The translations under genes were made by a program, and so were the position numbers. A DNA stretch of 64,000 nt from Streptomyces rimosus (GTDB taxonomy: Bacteria > Actinomycetota > Actinomycetes > Streptomycetales > Streptomycetaceae): NCBI RefSeq assembly GCF_008704655.1, contig NZ_CP023688.1:2046001-2110000 (forward strand), read 5' to 3'. Of this stretch, positions 44,653-52,961 are shown piece after piece. The notes below the pieces were generated by a model, which saw nothing but the letters and a program-made list of their open reading frames with translations, did not search any database and was not told the origin of the DNA. Position 1 is the first letter of the stretch; every line of letters starts with the position of its first letter.

Positions 44653-46083
44653 ATGCCCCTGCTCGACCCGGCACACCGGCCCACACTGCACGGCGGCGGG
44701 GCCACGGCGGTCGAACCGGCCACCGGCGAACCGCTGGCCTCGTTCACCCTGGCCGCCCCCGCCGACGTGGAGAGCGCCGCCGCCGAGGCCGCGGCCGCCC
44801 AGCGCTCCTGGGCGCGTACCCCGTACACGGAGCGCGCCGCGGTGCTGCGCCGGGCCGGGGACCTGATCACCGAGCACGCCGCCGAACTGTCCGAGTGGAT
44901 CATCCGGGAGGCCGGGAGCGTGCCCGGCAAGGCCGAGTTCGAGATCCGGACCGCCGCCGAGGAGTGCTACGAGGCCGCGGCCCTCGCCCACCATCCGCTG
45001 GGCCAGGTGCTGCCCTCCGCGGCGCCGCGCCTGTCGTACGCGACCCGGGTGCCGGCCGGCGTGGTCGGCGTCATCGCGCCGTTCAACGTCCCGCTCGTCC
45101 TCGCCATGCGCTCCGTAGCCCCGGCCCTGGCGCTCGGCAACGCGGTCGTCCTCAAGCCCGATCCGCGCACCGCGGTGTGCGGCGGCCACGCCGTGGCGGC
45201 GGTCTTCGCGGCGGCCGGGCTGCCCGAGGGGCTGCTGCACGTGCTGCCGGGCGGCGCGGAGGCCGGGCAGGCCCTGGTCGGCGACCGGCACGTCCGGGTG
45301 ATCTCCTTCACCGGCTCGACGAACGCGGGCCGCGATGTCGGCGCGCTCGCCGCGCGCCATCTGAAGCGGGCCCATCTGGAACTGGGCGGCAACAGCGCCT
45401 TCCTCGTCCTGGAGGACGCGGACCTGGACGCCGCCATGTCCGCCGCTGCCTGGGCCTCCTTCTTCCACCAGGGCCAGATCTGCATGTCCTCGGGCCGCCA
45501 CCTCGTGCACGCTTCCCTGTACGAGGAGTACATCGAACGGCTGGCGGCCAAGGCGGACTCGCTCGCCGTCGGCGATCCGTACCGCGAGGACGTCCAGCTC
45601 GGGCCGGTGATCGACCGCGGGCAGCGGGACCGCGTCCACGGCCTGGTGGAGGCGAGCACCGCGGCGGGCGCCCGGCTCGCGGCCGGCGGCAGCCACCGCG
45701 AGCTGTTCTACCGGCCCACCGTCCTGGCCGACGTGGACGACCGCTCCCCCGCCTACGCCGAGGAGGTCTTCGGGCCGGTCGCTCCCGTACGCAAGTTCCA
45801 CACCACCGACGAGGCCGTGGCACTGGCCAACGACACCGCATACGGGCTGGCGCTCGGCGTCGTCACCCGGGACACCGCCCGCGCGCTGGAGCTGGCCGAG
45901 CGCATACCGACCGGGCTGCTGCACATCAACGACCAGACGGTCAACGACGAGCCGGTCGCGCCGATGGGCGGCCTCGCCGCCTCCGGCACCGGCGCGCACT
46001 TCGGCGGCACGGCCAACCTGGACGCGTTCACCGAGACCCGCTGGACCACGGTCCGGGCCACCCCGGCCGGTTATCCGCTCTGA
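44653..46083 (+). CDS. NAD-dependent aldehyde dehydrogenase (aromatic-type)
   Basis: 476 residues of the ALDH superfamily. FTGSTNAGRDVG (NAD region), LELGGNSAF, the catalytic Cys in HQGQICMSSGR and EEVFGPVAPV are present. The pattern, in particular the N-terminal PATGEPLASFTLA and NDQTVNDEPVAPMGG, is that of benzaldehyde/vanillin dehydrogenases. The ATG at 44653 follows GGAGG by 8 nt. It precedes a flavoprotein gene by 85 bp on the same strand, possibly an operon. The thiolase and this enzyme suggest some aromatic-acid metabolism nearby, but no other pathway gene is present. Confidence 0.88.
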   Translation: MPLLDPAHRPTLHGGGATAVEPATGEPLASFTLAAPADVESAAAEAAAAQRSWARTPYTERAAVLRRAGDLITEHAAELSEWIIREAGSVPGKAEFEIRTAAEECYEAAALAHHPLGQVLPSAAPRLSYATRVPAGVVGVIAPFNVPLVLAMRSVAPALALGNAVVLKPDPRTAVCGGHAVAAVFAAAGLPEGLLHVLPGGAEAGQALVGDRHVRVISFTGSTNAGRDVGALAARHLKRAHLELGGNSAFLVLEDADLDAAMSAAAWASFFHQGQICMSSGRHLVHASLYEEYIERLAAKADSLAVGDPYREDVQLGPVIDRGQRDRVHGLVEASTAAGARLAAGGSHRELFYRPTVLADVDDRSPAYAEEVFGPVAPVRKFHTTDEAVALANDTAYGLALGVVTRDTARALELAERIPTGLLHINDQTVNDEPVAPMGGLAASGTGAHFGGTANLDAFTETRWTTVRATPAGYPL

Positions 46084-46168
46084 CCCGTAATCTGCGCCGT
46101 ACGGGACAGACGGTCCGCGCAGGGCCGTACACGAAACAGGGCCGTACACGAGAAGGGAGCACCCCGCG

Positions 46169-47551
46169 ATGGCGGAGCGACTGGTGATCATCGGCGGCGA
46201 CGCGACGGGCATGTCCGCCGCGTCCCAGGCCCGGCGGCTGAGGAAGCCCGGGGACCTGGAGATCGTCGCGTTCGAGCGCGGTCACTTCACCTCCTACTCC
46301 GCCTGCGGCATCCCGTACTGGGTCGGCGGCTCGGTGGACGGCCCGGACGACCTGATCGCCCGGTCGCCGGAGAAGCACCGCGAGCGCGACATCGACGTAC
46401 GGATGCGCACCGAGGTCGTCGAGCTGGACCCGGACCGCGGCCGGGTCCGCACCCGCGACCTGGACGGCGGCGGCACCGAGTCCTGGACCGGCTACGACAA
46501 GCTGGTGATCGCCACCGGCGCGCGGCCGCTGCGCCCGCCGCTGCCGGGCATCGACGCGCCCGGCGTGCACGGCGTGCAGACGCTGGACGACGGGCAGGCG
46601 CTGCTGGACACCCTCCAGGCCACCGAGGGCACCAAGGCGGTCGTGGTGGGCGCCGGGTACATCGGCGTCGAGATGGCCGAGGCGCTGGTCACCCGCGGTT
46701 ACGACGTGACGGTCCTGGACCGCGGCGAGCAGCCGATGTCCACGCTCGACCCGGACATGGGAGCGCTCGTCCACGAGGCGATGTGCGGGATGGGCATCGA
46801 GACGGTGCGCGGCGCGGTGGTCACCGGCGTCCGCACCGACGACTCCGGGCGGGCCTGCGCGGTGACCACCGAGGACGACGGCGAGTATCCGGCCGACGTG
46901 ATCGTGCTGGGCCTGGGCGTACGGCCCGAGACCACCCTCGCCGAACGGGCCGGTCTGCCGCTCGGTGACACCGGCGGGCTGCTCACCGACCTGTCGATGC
47001 GGGTGCGCGGATACGAGAACGTCTGGGCCGGCGGGGACTGCGTGGAGGTGCTGGACCTGGTACTGGGCCGGACCCGGCACATCGCGCTGGGCACCCACGC
47101 CAACAAGCACGGCCAGGTCATCGGCTCGAACGTGGCCGGCGACTACGCGACCTTCCCCGGCGTCGTCGGCACCGCCGTCTCCAAGGTCTGCGACCTGGAG
47201 ATCGCCCGCACCGGCCTCCTGGAGGAGCAGGCGAAAGCGGTCGGCCTGAAGTACGTGACCGTCACGATCGAATCGACCAGCCGCGCCGGCTACTACCCGG
47301 GCGCCCGCCCGATGCGCGTGAAGATGATGGCCGAGCGGCGCACCGGACGCCTCCTCGGCGTCCAGATCGTCGGCCGGGAAGGCGCAGGCAAGCGCGTGGA
47401 CGTGGCGGCGGTGGCGCTCACGGCGCGGATGACGGTCGAGCAGATGACCGCCCTCGACCTCGGTTACGCACCGCCGTTCTCCCCCGTGTGGGACCCGGTC
47501 CTGGTCGCGGCGCGCAAGGCGGCGGCCGCGGTGCGGGAAGCGGGCGGCTGA
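46169..47551 (+). CDS. CoA-disulfide reductase-like FAD/NAD oxidoreductase
   Basis: 460 residues. FAD-binding start VIIGGDATGMSAAS and a single redox Cys46 in SYSACGIPYWVGG, the SxxxCG arrangement of CoA-disulfide reductases and related NADH oxidases or polysulfide reductases. The NAD-binding motif is VVVGAGYIGVEMAEAL; the C-terminal dimerisation domain spans ~330-455 (AISKVC-like AVSKVCDLEIARTGL). The substrate could be CoA disulfide or coenzyme persulfide, but streptomycetes use mycothiol, so the thiol partner is uncertain. Convergent with hemE. Confidence 0.85.
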   Translation: MAERLVIIGGDATGMSAASQARRLRKPGDLEIVAFERGHFTSYSACGIPYWVGGSVDGPDDLIARSPEKHRERDIDVRMRTEVVELDPDRGRVRTRDLDGGGTESWTGYDKLVIATGARPLRPPLPGIDAPGVHGVQTLDDGQALLDTLQATEGTKAVVVGAGYIGVEMAEALVTRGYDVTVLDRGEQPMSTLDPDMGALVHEAMCGMGIETVRGAVVTGVRTDDSGRACAVTTEDDGEYPADVIVLGLGVRPETTLAERAGLPLGDTGGLLTDLSMRVRGYENVWAGGDCVEVLDLVLGRTRHIALGTHANKHGQVIGSNVAGDYATFPGVVGTAVSKVCDLEIARTGLLEEQAKAVGLKYVTVTIESTSRAGYYPGARPMRVKMMAERRTGRLLGVQIVGREGAGKRVDVAAVALTARMTVEQMTALDLGYAPPFSPVWDPVLVAARKAAAAVREAGG

Positions 47552-47557
47552 GCGGAC

Positions 47558-47587
47558 GGCGGGCCGCCGGAGCACCGGCGGCCCGCC
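47558..47587. terminator. Bidirectional terminator between flavoprotein and hemE
   Basis: GGCGGGCCGCCGG / CCGGCGGCCCGCC, perfect 13-bp arms with AGCA loop, 7 bp after the flavoprotein stop and 7 bp before the end of hemE. Confidence 0.65.
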
Positions 47588-47594
47588 CGCGCGG

Positions 47595-48662
47595 TCAGCG
47601 GGCCGAGCGCTCGTGGACGTACTCGACGAGGCGGGTCAGCGCGCCCGGGTCGGTGTTCGGCAGCACGCCGTGACCCAGGTTGAAGATGTGGCCCTCCAGG
47701 CCGGCGGCGGCGTCCAGCACCTCGTCGGCCTTGCCCTCGACGGCCTCCCGCGGCGCGAACAGCACCGCCGGGTCGAGGTTGCCCTGGAGCGCCTTGCCGG
47801 GGCCGACCCGGCGGACCGCCTCGTCCAGCGGGACGCGCCAGTCGACACCCACGACGTCCGCGCCCGCCTCGCCCATCGGGCCCAGCAGCTCGCCGGTGCC
47901 GACACCGAAGTGGATACGCGGTACGCCGTATCCGGACACCGCCTCGAAGACCTTGGCGGAGGCCGGCATGACGGAGCGGCGGTAGTCCGCGGGGGCCAGC
48001 GCGCCCGCCCAGGAGTCGAAGAGCTGCACGGCGCTCGCGCCCGCCTCGATCTGCACCTTGAGGAAGGCGGTGGTGATGTCCGCCAGGCGGTCCAGCAGGT
48101 CGGCCCACAGCTGCGGGTCGCCGTACATCATCGCCTTGGTGTGCTCGTGGTTGCGCGAGGGGCCGCCCTCGATCAGGTAGCTGGCGAGGGTGAACGGCGC
48201 GCCCGCGAAGCCGATCAGCGGCGTGCTGCCCAGCTCGCCGACGAGCATCCGCACGGCCTCGGTCACATACGACACGTCGCCCGGCTCCAGCGCGCGCAGC
48301 TGCTCCAGGTCGGCGCGGGTACGGATCGGCTTCTCGACGACCGGGCCAACGCCCGGCTTGATGTCCAGGTCGATGCCGATGGCCTTCAGAGGCACGACGA
48401 TGTCGCTGAAGTAGATCGCCGCGTCGACGCCGTGCCGGCGCACCGGCTGCAGGGTGATCTCGGTGATCAGCTCGGGCATCATGCAGGAGTCGAGCATCGC
48501 GATGCCCTCGCGGACCTTGCGGTATTCCGGCAGCGAGCGCCCGGCCTGGCGCATGAACCACACGGGCGTGTGCGGCACCGGTTCCCGGCGGCATGCCTTG
48601 AGGAAGGCCGAGTCGTACGTACCGGTCTGCTGCTGGCCCGTGGGGCGGTCGTTGGCGCTCAC
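47595..48662 (-). CDS. hemE: Uroporphyrinogen decarboxylase HemE
   Basis: 355 residues. It converts uroporphyrinogen III to coproporphyrinogen III. Signature start [56 protein letters not shown] and the C-terminal [11 protein letters not shown] are all present. The GTG at 48662 gives the family length; an apparent -10 lies 7 nt upstream and no Shine-Dalgarno is visible, so the mRNA may be leaderless. Divergent from the DUF3000 gene across 102 bp. It provides the substrate for the HemY-type oxidase at 40068. Confidence 0.96.
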   Translation of the reverse strand: MSANDRPTGQQQTGTYDSAFLKACRREPVPHTPVWFMRQAGRSLPEYRKVREGIAMLDSCMMPELITEITLQPVRRHGVDAAIYFSDIVVPLKAIGIDLDIKPGVGPVVEKPIRTRADLEQLRALEPGDVSYVTEAVRMLVGELGSTPLIGFAGAPFTLASYLIEGGPSRNHEHTKAMMYGDPQLWADLLDRLADITTAFLKVQIEAGASAVQLFDSWAGALAPADYRRSVMPASAKVFEAVSGYGVPRIHFGVGTGELLGPMGEAGADVVGVDWRVPLDEAVRRVGPGKALQGNLDPAVLFAPREAVEGKADEVLDAAAGLEGHIFNLGHGVLPNTDPGALTRLVEYVHERSAR

Positions 48663-48669
48663 ACACCGA

Positions 48670-48675
48670 ATCTTC
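48670..48675 (-). promoter_or_regulatory. Candidate -10 box for leaderless hemE
   Basis: GAAGAT on the minus strand ends 7 nt before the hemE GTG. It matches TANNNT only at positions 2 and 6, so it is weak. Confidence 0.3.
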
Positions 48676-48751
48676 GCACGCGCGCGAGGGCGCCTCCGAA
48701 TGGGCGACGCGCGCAGCGGGTGTCCTCCCTCACCCAGCGGCTCCTTCCGCC

Positions 48752-48757
48752 TAATCT
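48752..48757 (+). promoter_or_regulatory. -10 box for leaderless DUF3000 gene
   Basis: TAATCT, a perfect TANNNT hexamer, ends 7 nt before the ATG at 48765, and no ribosome binding site is present. Leaderless transcript expected. Confidence 0.55.
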
Positions 48758-48764
48758 TCCGGGC

Positions 48765-49421
48765 ATGGCTGCGGCTCACGAACACCTCGCGGACAGCGCG
48801 GACAACGTACCGATCCCCTTCCGTCAGGCGATCGAGGCGCTCCGCACGGCACGGCTGCGCCCCGAGATCGAGATCGAGCCGACGCCCGCGCCCAAGCGCC
48901 TCGCGCCCTTCGCGTACGCGCTGGAGGCGGCGGTCGTCGAACCGGGCGCCGGGCCGGAGGGGGAGGACGCGGATCTGGCCGACGGGAGACTGGTGCTGCT
49001 GCACGACCCGGCCGGGCACGACACATGGCAGGGCACCTTCCGGGTGGTGACGCTGGCGCGTGCCGAGCTGGAGCCGGAGATGGGCGCCGACCCGCTGCTG
49101 CCGGAGGTGTCCTGGTCCTGGCTGACGGGGGCGCTGGACGCGCGCGGCGTGCGGTACGGGGAGATCGGCGGCACGGTCACGCGGGCCAGTTCGCATTCCT
49201 TCGGCAGCCTCGCGGAGCGGGAGCCGGCCACCCAGCTGGAGATGCGCGCCTCGTGGACCCCGGAGGAGGGGCAGGGCGGGGTGCCGGACACCGCGGCCCA
49301 CCTGTCGGCGTGGTGCGACCTGCTGTGCCAGGTGGCGGGCCTGCCGCCGGCCGCTCCCGAGCCGTCGCCGCGGGGCGGTGTGGTGCCCCTGCCGCAGCGC
49401 CGGGGACCCCAGGCACGCTGA
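48765..49421 (+). CDS. DUF3000 domain protein
   Basis: 218 residues; actinobacteria-specific DUF3000 family. Typical segments are [61 protein letters not shown] and [12 protein letters not shown]. The family is commonly next to hemE in Streptomyces, as here, but its function is unknown. Start ATG supported by the -10 box just upstream. A Gly/Glu/Asp-rich loop lies near residues 63-75. Confidence 0.87.
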   Translation: MAAAHEHLADSADNVPIPFRQAIEALRTARLRPEIEIEPTPAPKRLAPFAYALEAAVVEPGAGPEGEDADLADGRLVLLHDPAGHDTWQGTFRVVTLARAELEPEMGADPLLPEVSWSWLTGALDARGVRYGEIGGTVTRASSHSFGSLAEREPATQLEMRASWTPEEGQGGVPDTAAHLSAWCDLLCQVAGLPPAAPEPSPRGGVVPLPQRRGPQAR

Positions 49422-49810
49422 ACGCGCTCCGCGCACTGGCGCACCGGGGGGCGCGCGTCCCCGTACGCCCTCCGGCGCGGTGACGCACCCGCCGGCGTAC
49501 AGCAGTGGCGGGCAGCGTACGGACGCACCGCCCGGCGCCACCGCGCACCCACCGGCGCACCGCCTGACGGGCAGGCGGACACCCTCCTCCCCCACACCCC
49601 TCGAACGCCTTCCCGGCAACCTTCCACCGCCGGATCACCCTCCAGTCGATCAAGCGACCGATTTGCCCGAAATGAACCTAACTAAGTTGAGATCAAACTC
49701 TAAAGTCGAGCCCGTTTGATGCCGAAGAGGTCAGTGACCCTTCAAAGACGGAGCATTCCGACTCGCCCCAAATGTCGGCTCCCGTCCCGCCACTCCCCCC
49801 AGGAGGCCCG
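49422..49810. other. Intergenic region upstream of orphan response regulator
   Basis: 389 bases with no credible gene. The first ~230 are GC-rich direct-repeat-like sequence (GCACC/GGCGCACCG units). Bases ~49660-49720 form an A/T-rich island unusual for this chromosome and probably hold the promoter of the response regulator gene at 49811; no unambiguous -35/-10 was assigned. Confidence 0.5.
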
Positions 49811-50473
49811 GTGTCAGTTCTCCTCGAGCAACCTTCGAGCCTGGTCGCCTACCGCCCGAACAAGCCGACGGCCATGGTCGTCGTGGCCGACCCTCGCGTC
49901 CGCTCCACCGTCACCCGCCACCTATGGGCGCTCGGCGTACGGGACGTGATCGAGGCGTCGTCCATCGCGGAGGCCCGTCCCCGCGTCGGCAGCCCGCGCG
50001 ACATCTGCGTGGCCGACGTCCACCTTCCCGACGGCTCCGGCCTGACCCTGCTGTCCGAGACCCGGGCGGCCGGCTGGCCCAACGGCCTCGCCCTGTCCGC
50101 CGCCGACGACATCGGCGCCGTACGCAACGCCCTGGCCGGCGGCGTCAAGGGCTACGTCGTCACCGGCACCCGCACCAACCTCGGCCTCCCGGGCCGCCCC
50201 GGCGCCGCGCCCATCGGCGCCAACGCCGCCCGTATGCACCGCCGCCCCCCGGGCGCCCCCGGCCACCCGGGCGGCTACCGCGAGCTGTCCGGACGCGAGG
50301 TCGAGGTGCTGCGGCTGGTTGCGGAGGGCCAGTCCAACAAGGCCATCGGCGTCTCGATGGGCCTGTCGGCGCTCACCGTCAAGAGCCACCTGGCCCGTAT
50401 CGCCCGCAAGCTGGGCACCGGCGACCGGGCCGGCATGGTCGCCGTGGCCCTGCGCACCGGCATCATCCACTGA
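49811..50473 (+). CDS. Orphan LuxR-type response regulator, atypical receiver
   Basis: 220 residues. The C-terminal LuxR HTH is clear (LSGREVEVLRLVAEGQSNKAIGVSMGLSALTVKSHL). The receiver has the phosphoacceptor Asp69 in VADVHLPDGSG and Lys113 in GVKGYVVT, but the usual acidic pair is a single Asp (VVVADPRV) and the Thr position is not clear, so phosphorylation may be weak or absent. There is no sensor kinase adjacent. The GTG at 49811 follows AGGAGG; a 13-codon longer start exists at 49772. A Gly/Ala/Pro-rich linker (~residues 125-155) joins the domains. Confidence 0.85.
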   Translation: MSVLLEQPSSLVAYRPNKPTAMVVVADPRVRSTVTRHLWALGVRDVIEASSIAEARPRVGSPRDICVADVHLPDGSGLTLLSETRAAGWPNGLALSAADDIGAVRNALAGGVKGYVVTGTRTNLGLPGRPGAAPIGANAARMHRRPPGAPGHPGGYRELSGREVEVLRLVAEGQSNKAIGVSMGLSALTVKSHLARIARKLGTGDRAGMVAVALRTGIIH

Positions 50474-50499
50474 CCTCCGCCCCCGGAACACCACCGTCC

Positions 50500-50531
50500 C
50501 GCCCGTCGAGGGAACGTTCCCTCGACGGGCG
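50500..50531. terminator. 32-bp perfect palindrome between response regulator and rnd
   Basis: 16-bp arms with no spacer (CGCCCGTCGAGGGAAC and its complement), 26 bp after the regulator stop and 27 bp before the rnd GTG. Most likely a terminator hairpin, but a palindrome without a loop this close to the rnd promoter could also be a protein-binding site. Confidence 0.55.
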
Positions 50532-50546
50532 CAGTGCATACACAGA

Positions 50547-50552
50547 TACCCT
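50547..50552 (+). promoter_or_regulatory. -10 box for leaderless rnd
   Basis: TACCCT fits TANNNT and ends 6 nt before the rnd GTG (50559). The preceding palindrome overlaps the expected -35 zone. Confidence 0.45.
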
Positions 50553-50558
50553 TGACTG

Positions 50559-51833
50559 GTGACCGACGCCCAAAAGACCGCAGAAGACTCGACACTGCGA
50601 ACACCCGGAGACTCGCCTCCGGACACCCGCCCGGCGCCGGTCCCCCTGCTGGAACCGCGCGAGGGCACCCCGCCCGTGACGGCCACGGCCGAGGAACTTG
50701 CCGAAGTCGTGACGGCCTTCGCGGCCGGTACCGGTCCGGTGGCGGTGGACGCCGAACGGGCCTCCGGCTACCGCTACGGCCAGCGCGCCTACCTGGTGCA
50801 GCTGCGCCGCGAAGGCGCCGGCAGCGTCCTGATCGACCCGGTCGGCTGCCCCGACCTCTCGGCGCTGGGCGAGGCGATCACCGACGCCGAGTGGGTGCTG
50901 CACGCCGCCACCCAGGACCTCCCCTGCCTGCGCGACATAGGCATGGTCCCGTCCCGGCTCTTCGACACCGAGCTGGCCGGCCGCCTCGCCGGCTTCGCCC
51001 GCGTCGGCCTCGGCGCCATGGTGGAGAACGTCCTCGGCTACGCCCTGGAGAAGGGCCACTCCGCGGTCGACTGGTCCACCCGCCCGCTGCCGGAACCCTG
51101 GCTGCGCTACGCCGCACTCGACGTCGAGCTGCTGGTCGACCTGCGCGACGCCCTGGAGGACGAGCTGTCGCGGCAGGGCAAGCTCGAATGGGCGCACCAG
51201 GAGTTCGCGGCCATCGCCGCCGCGCCCCCGGCGCCGCCCCGCAAGGACCCCTGGCGCCGCACGTCCGGCATGCACAAGGTCCGCCGCCGCCGGCAGATGG
51301 CCGTCGTACGGGAACTGTGGACCACCCGTGACGAGGTCGCCCAGCGCCGCGACATCTCACCCGGCAAGGTGCTCGGCGACGCCGCCATCATCGAAGCGGC
51401 CCTGAACCTGCCCCCCAACACCCACGCCCTCGCCGCCCTCGCCGGCTTCGGCCACCGCATGGGCCGCCGCCAGCTCGAACAGTGGCAGGCCGCCGTGGAC
51501 CGCGCCCGCGCCCTGCCGGAAAGCGAGCTGCCGCAGCCCGGCCAGCCGCTGAACGGCCCCCCGCCGCCCCGCTCCTGGGCCGACAAGGACCCGGCGGCGG
51601 CGGCCCGCCTGGCCGCCGCCCGTACGGCGGTGACCGCCCTGGCCGAGGACCTGAACCTCCCCCAGGAGAACCTGATCACCCCCGACACGGTGCGCCGCCT
51701 GTGCTGGGAGCCCCCCGCCGAGCCGACCAAGGAAGCCGTCGCGGCCGTCCTGGCCGGCCACGGCGCCCGCCCCTGGCAGATCGAACAGGTCACCCCGATC
51801 CTCACCGAGGCCCTGACCTCGACCGGCGCCTGA
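50559..51833 (+). CDS. rnd: Ribonuclease D-like 3'-5' exonuclease
   Basis: 424 residues. The DEDD exonuclease domain spans ~65-235: PVAVDAERASG (DxE), HAATQDLPCL, and the final motif WLRYAALDVELLVDL (YxxxD). An HRDC domain follows (~residues 250-330: RRRQMAVVRELWTTRDEVAQRRDISPGKVLGDAAI), then a second HRDC-like C-terminal segment. RNase D trims tRNA and other stable RNA 3' ends. The GTG start is supported by the close -10 box. Downstream is a convergent PepSY lipoprotein gene. Confidence 0.93.
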   Translation: MTDAQKTAEDSTLRTPGDSPPDTRPAPVPLLEPREGTPPVTATAEELAEVVTAFAAGTGPVAVDAERASGYRYGQRAYLVQLRREGAGSVLIDPVGCPDLSALGEAITDAEWVLHAATQDLPCLRDIGMVPSRLFDTELAGRLAGFARVGLGAMVENVLGYALEKGHSAVDWSTRPLPEPWLRYAALDVELLVDLRDALEDELSRQGKLEWAHQEFAAIAAAPPAPPRKDPWRRTSGMHKVRRRRQMAVVRELWTTRDEVAQRRDISPGKVLGDAAIIEAALNLPPNTHALAALAGFGHRMGRRQLEQWQAAVDRARALPESELPQPGQPLNGPPPPRSWADKDPAAAARLAAARTAVTALAEDLNLPQENLITPDTVRRLCWEPPAEPTKEAVAAVLAGHGARPWQIEQVTPILTEALTSTGA

Positions 51834-51837
51834 TTCC

Positions 51838-51872
51838 CCGGGGGCGGCCCGGCGATCCCGGCCCGCCCCCGG
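51838..51872. terminator. Bidirectional hairpin between rnd and PepSY gene
   Basis: CCGGGGGCGG-n-CCGG pairs with its complement downstream with a single mismatch, short loop, between convergent stop codons. Confidence 0.55.
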
Positions 51873-51876
51873 AGGC

Positions 51877-52542
51877 TCAGTCCCGGTCGACGTGCTCGCG
51901 CAGAATCTTCCGGCTGGCCGCGTCCACATCGAACGTGGTCTTGTTCCAGTCGTTCTTGGTCACCACATCCACCGACCAGATCTCCTTCTTCTGGTCATTG
52001 GTGTCCAGCTCCACAGCGGTAACCGTCCCGCTCTTGCGCCCCGTGGCCGTGGCAGCGGCCTGCTGCGGCGTCACCGTGGCCCGCTTGAGCCGGTCCGCCA
52101 GCTCCCTCATGTCATCGTCATCGTTCTTCTTGGCCTCCGGCGCCCCCGCCTTCCCGGAAACCGCGTCAACCCGCACGGTGCCGGCCTTCCCATCCTCACC
52201 GGCCACCTCCGTAACCCACTCAGGCTTGCCGCCACTCCCCCGCTTGAGCTCCACCGACACCCCCTTGGAGCCCGACACCGCCCCCGTAGCAGCCTTGAGC
52301 GCCTGGTCATACGAGATCTTGGCCTCCGGAACGAGCGCCTTGCGCGACCGCTGATCCTCGGTCATCCCACCGGAGGAGGCCCCCGACGACTCCCCACCCC
52401 CAGCAGACTGCGAGGGGGCCGAGGCCGAAGGCGAGGCGGACGACCCCCCACCCCCGCTGTCATCGCCCCCACACCCGGCCAAAAACCCCCCGGCCAATGC
52501 GACAGCACACACAGCCCCACCAACTCGAACACGCTTGGTCAC
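51877..52542 (-). CDS. PepSY domain lipoprotein
   Basis: 221 residues. Basic N-terminus, hydrophobic stretch and lipobox LAGC (lipidated Cys24) followed by a Gly/Ser-rich linker. Two PepSY-like repeats are seen: EAKISYDQALKAATGAV to VDAVSGK, and the C-terminal AAATATGRKSG to VDAASRKILREHVDRD. PepSY domains are thought to bind or inhibit peptidases or to sense small ligands at the surface. The GTG at 52542 has GGGAGCGA upstream; an ATG at 52566 is possible. Its gene is divergent from fadA across a 419-bp gap that holds the repeat element. Confidence 0.85.
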   Translation of the reverse strand: MTKRVRVGGAVCAVALAGGFLAGCGGDDSGGGGSSASPSASAPSQSAGGGESSGASSGGMTEDQRSRKALVPEAKISYDQALKAATGAVSGSKGVSVELKRGSGGKPEWVTEVAGEDGKAGTVRVDAVSGKAGAPEAKKNDDDDMRELADRLKRATVTPQQAAATATGRKSGTVTAVELDTNDQKKEIWSVDVVTKNDWNKTTFDVDAASRKILREHVDRD

Positions 52543-52629
52543 GACTTCGCTCCCATCTGTACGCATACCTGCACCATAAGACCGCAATGGCACCAATGCG
52601 CACAGGGAGCGCATTCCCAGCCACAACGA

Positions 52630-52786
52630 GCGGGAAAGCCGCGCACGAACCGGGCTCGGGGACACGTAGGGGTCTCCCCGCAGGCGACCGAAGCCCCGGT
52701 TGCGTCCATACACTTCGGCCGCTCCAGGCGCCGAGGAGTGACCCCTGCGGGGCCCCGAGCCCCCACCCACCGAACCCAACGCGCCA
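52630..52786 (+). repeat. Dispersed structured intergenic element, copy 1
   Basis: A 157-bp sequence repeated in inverted orientation at 61580-61736; the 126-bp core (52652-52777) differs at about four bases, all in the segment 52709-52714. It folds into a long hairpin: GGGCTCGGGG (52652-52661) with CCCCGAGCCC (52753-52762), AGGGGTC (52668-52674) with GACCCCT (52740-52746), and an inner CCGAAG (52688-52693) with CTTCGG (52713-52718) presenting a loop containing GTTGCGTCCA (52699-52708). Confidence 0.85.
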
Positions 52787-52889
52787 GGGTGAACCGCAGA
52801 GGCACCGCATATCCCACCAGCCGAAACAAGCCCCCCTGTGACCTTCACCGCAGACCCCAAGAGGACTGGGCACCATGGTTACCCACAAG

Positions 52890-52895
52890 TAGCAT
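52890..52895 (+). promoter_or_regulatory. Candidate -10 box of fadAB operon
   Basis: TAGCAT fits TANNNT, ~66 bp before the fadA GTG and downstream of repeat copy 1, giving a short leader with a strong Shine-Dalgarno. Confidence 0.4.
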
Positions 52896-52961
52896 GAGGA
52901 CCGGGACGCGCCCCCGGGCGCGCCCGCAGCAGTGCCATCCCGCACCTGGAGGAGAGCCAAC

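Larger units (their letters stand above)
52543..52961. other. Intergenic region with structured repeat element, PepSY gene to fadA
   Basis: 419 bases between divergent genes. The middle 157 bp (52630-52786) is a copy of a dispersed element described separately. A candidate -10 (TAGCAT, 52890-52895) lies ~65 bp before fadA, and GGAGGAGAG precedes its GTG. Open frames crossing the element translate into low-quality hypothetical peptides and are not called. Confidence 0.6.

Noticed and set aside
52539..52829. Short minus-strand frame across repeat copy 1
   Set aside because: Its peptide resembles one from copy 2 only because the underlying DNA is repeated; such peptides are likely spurious annotations.
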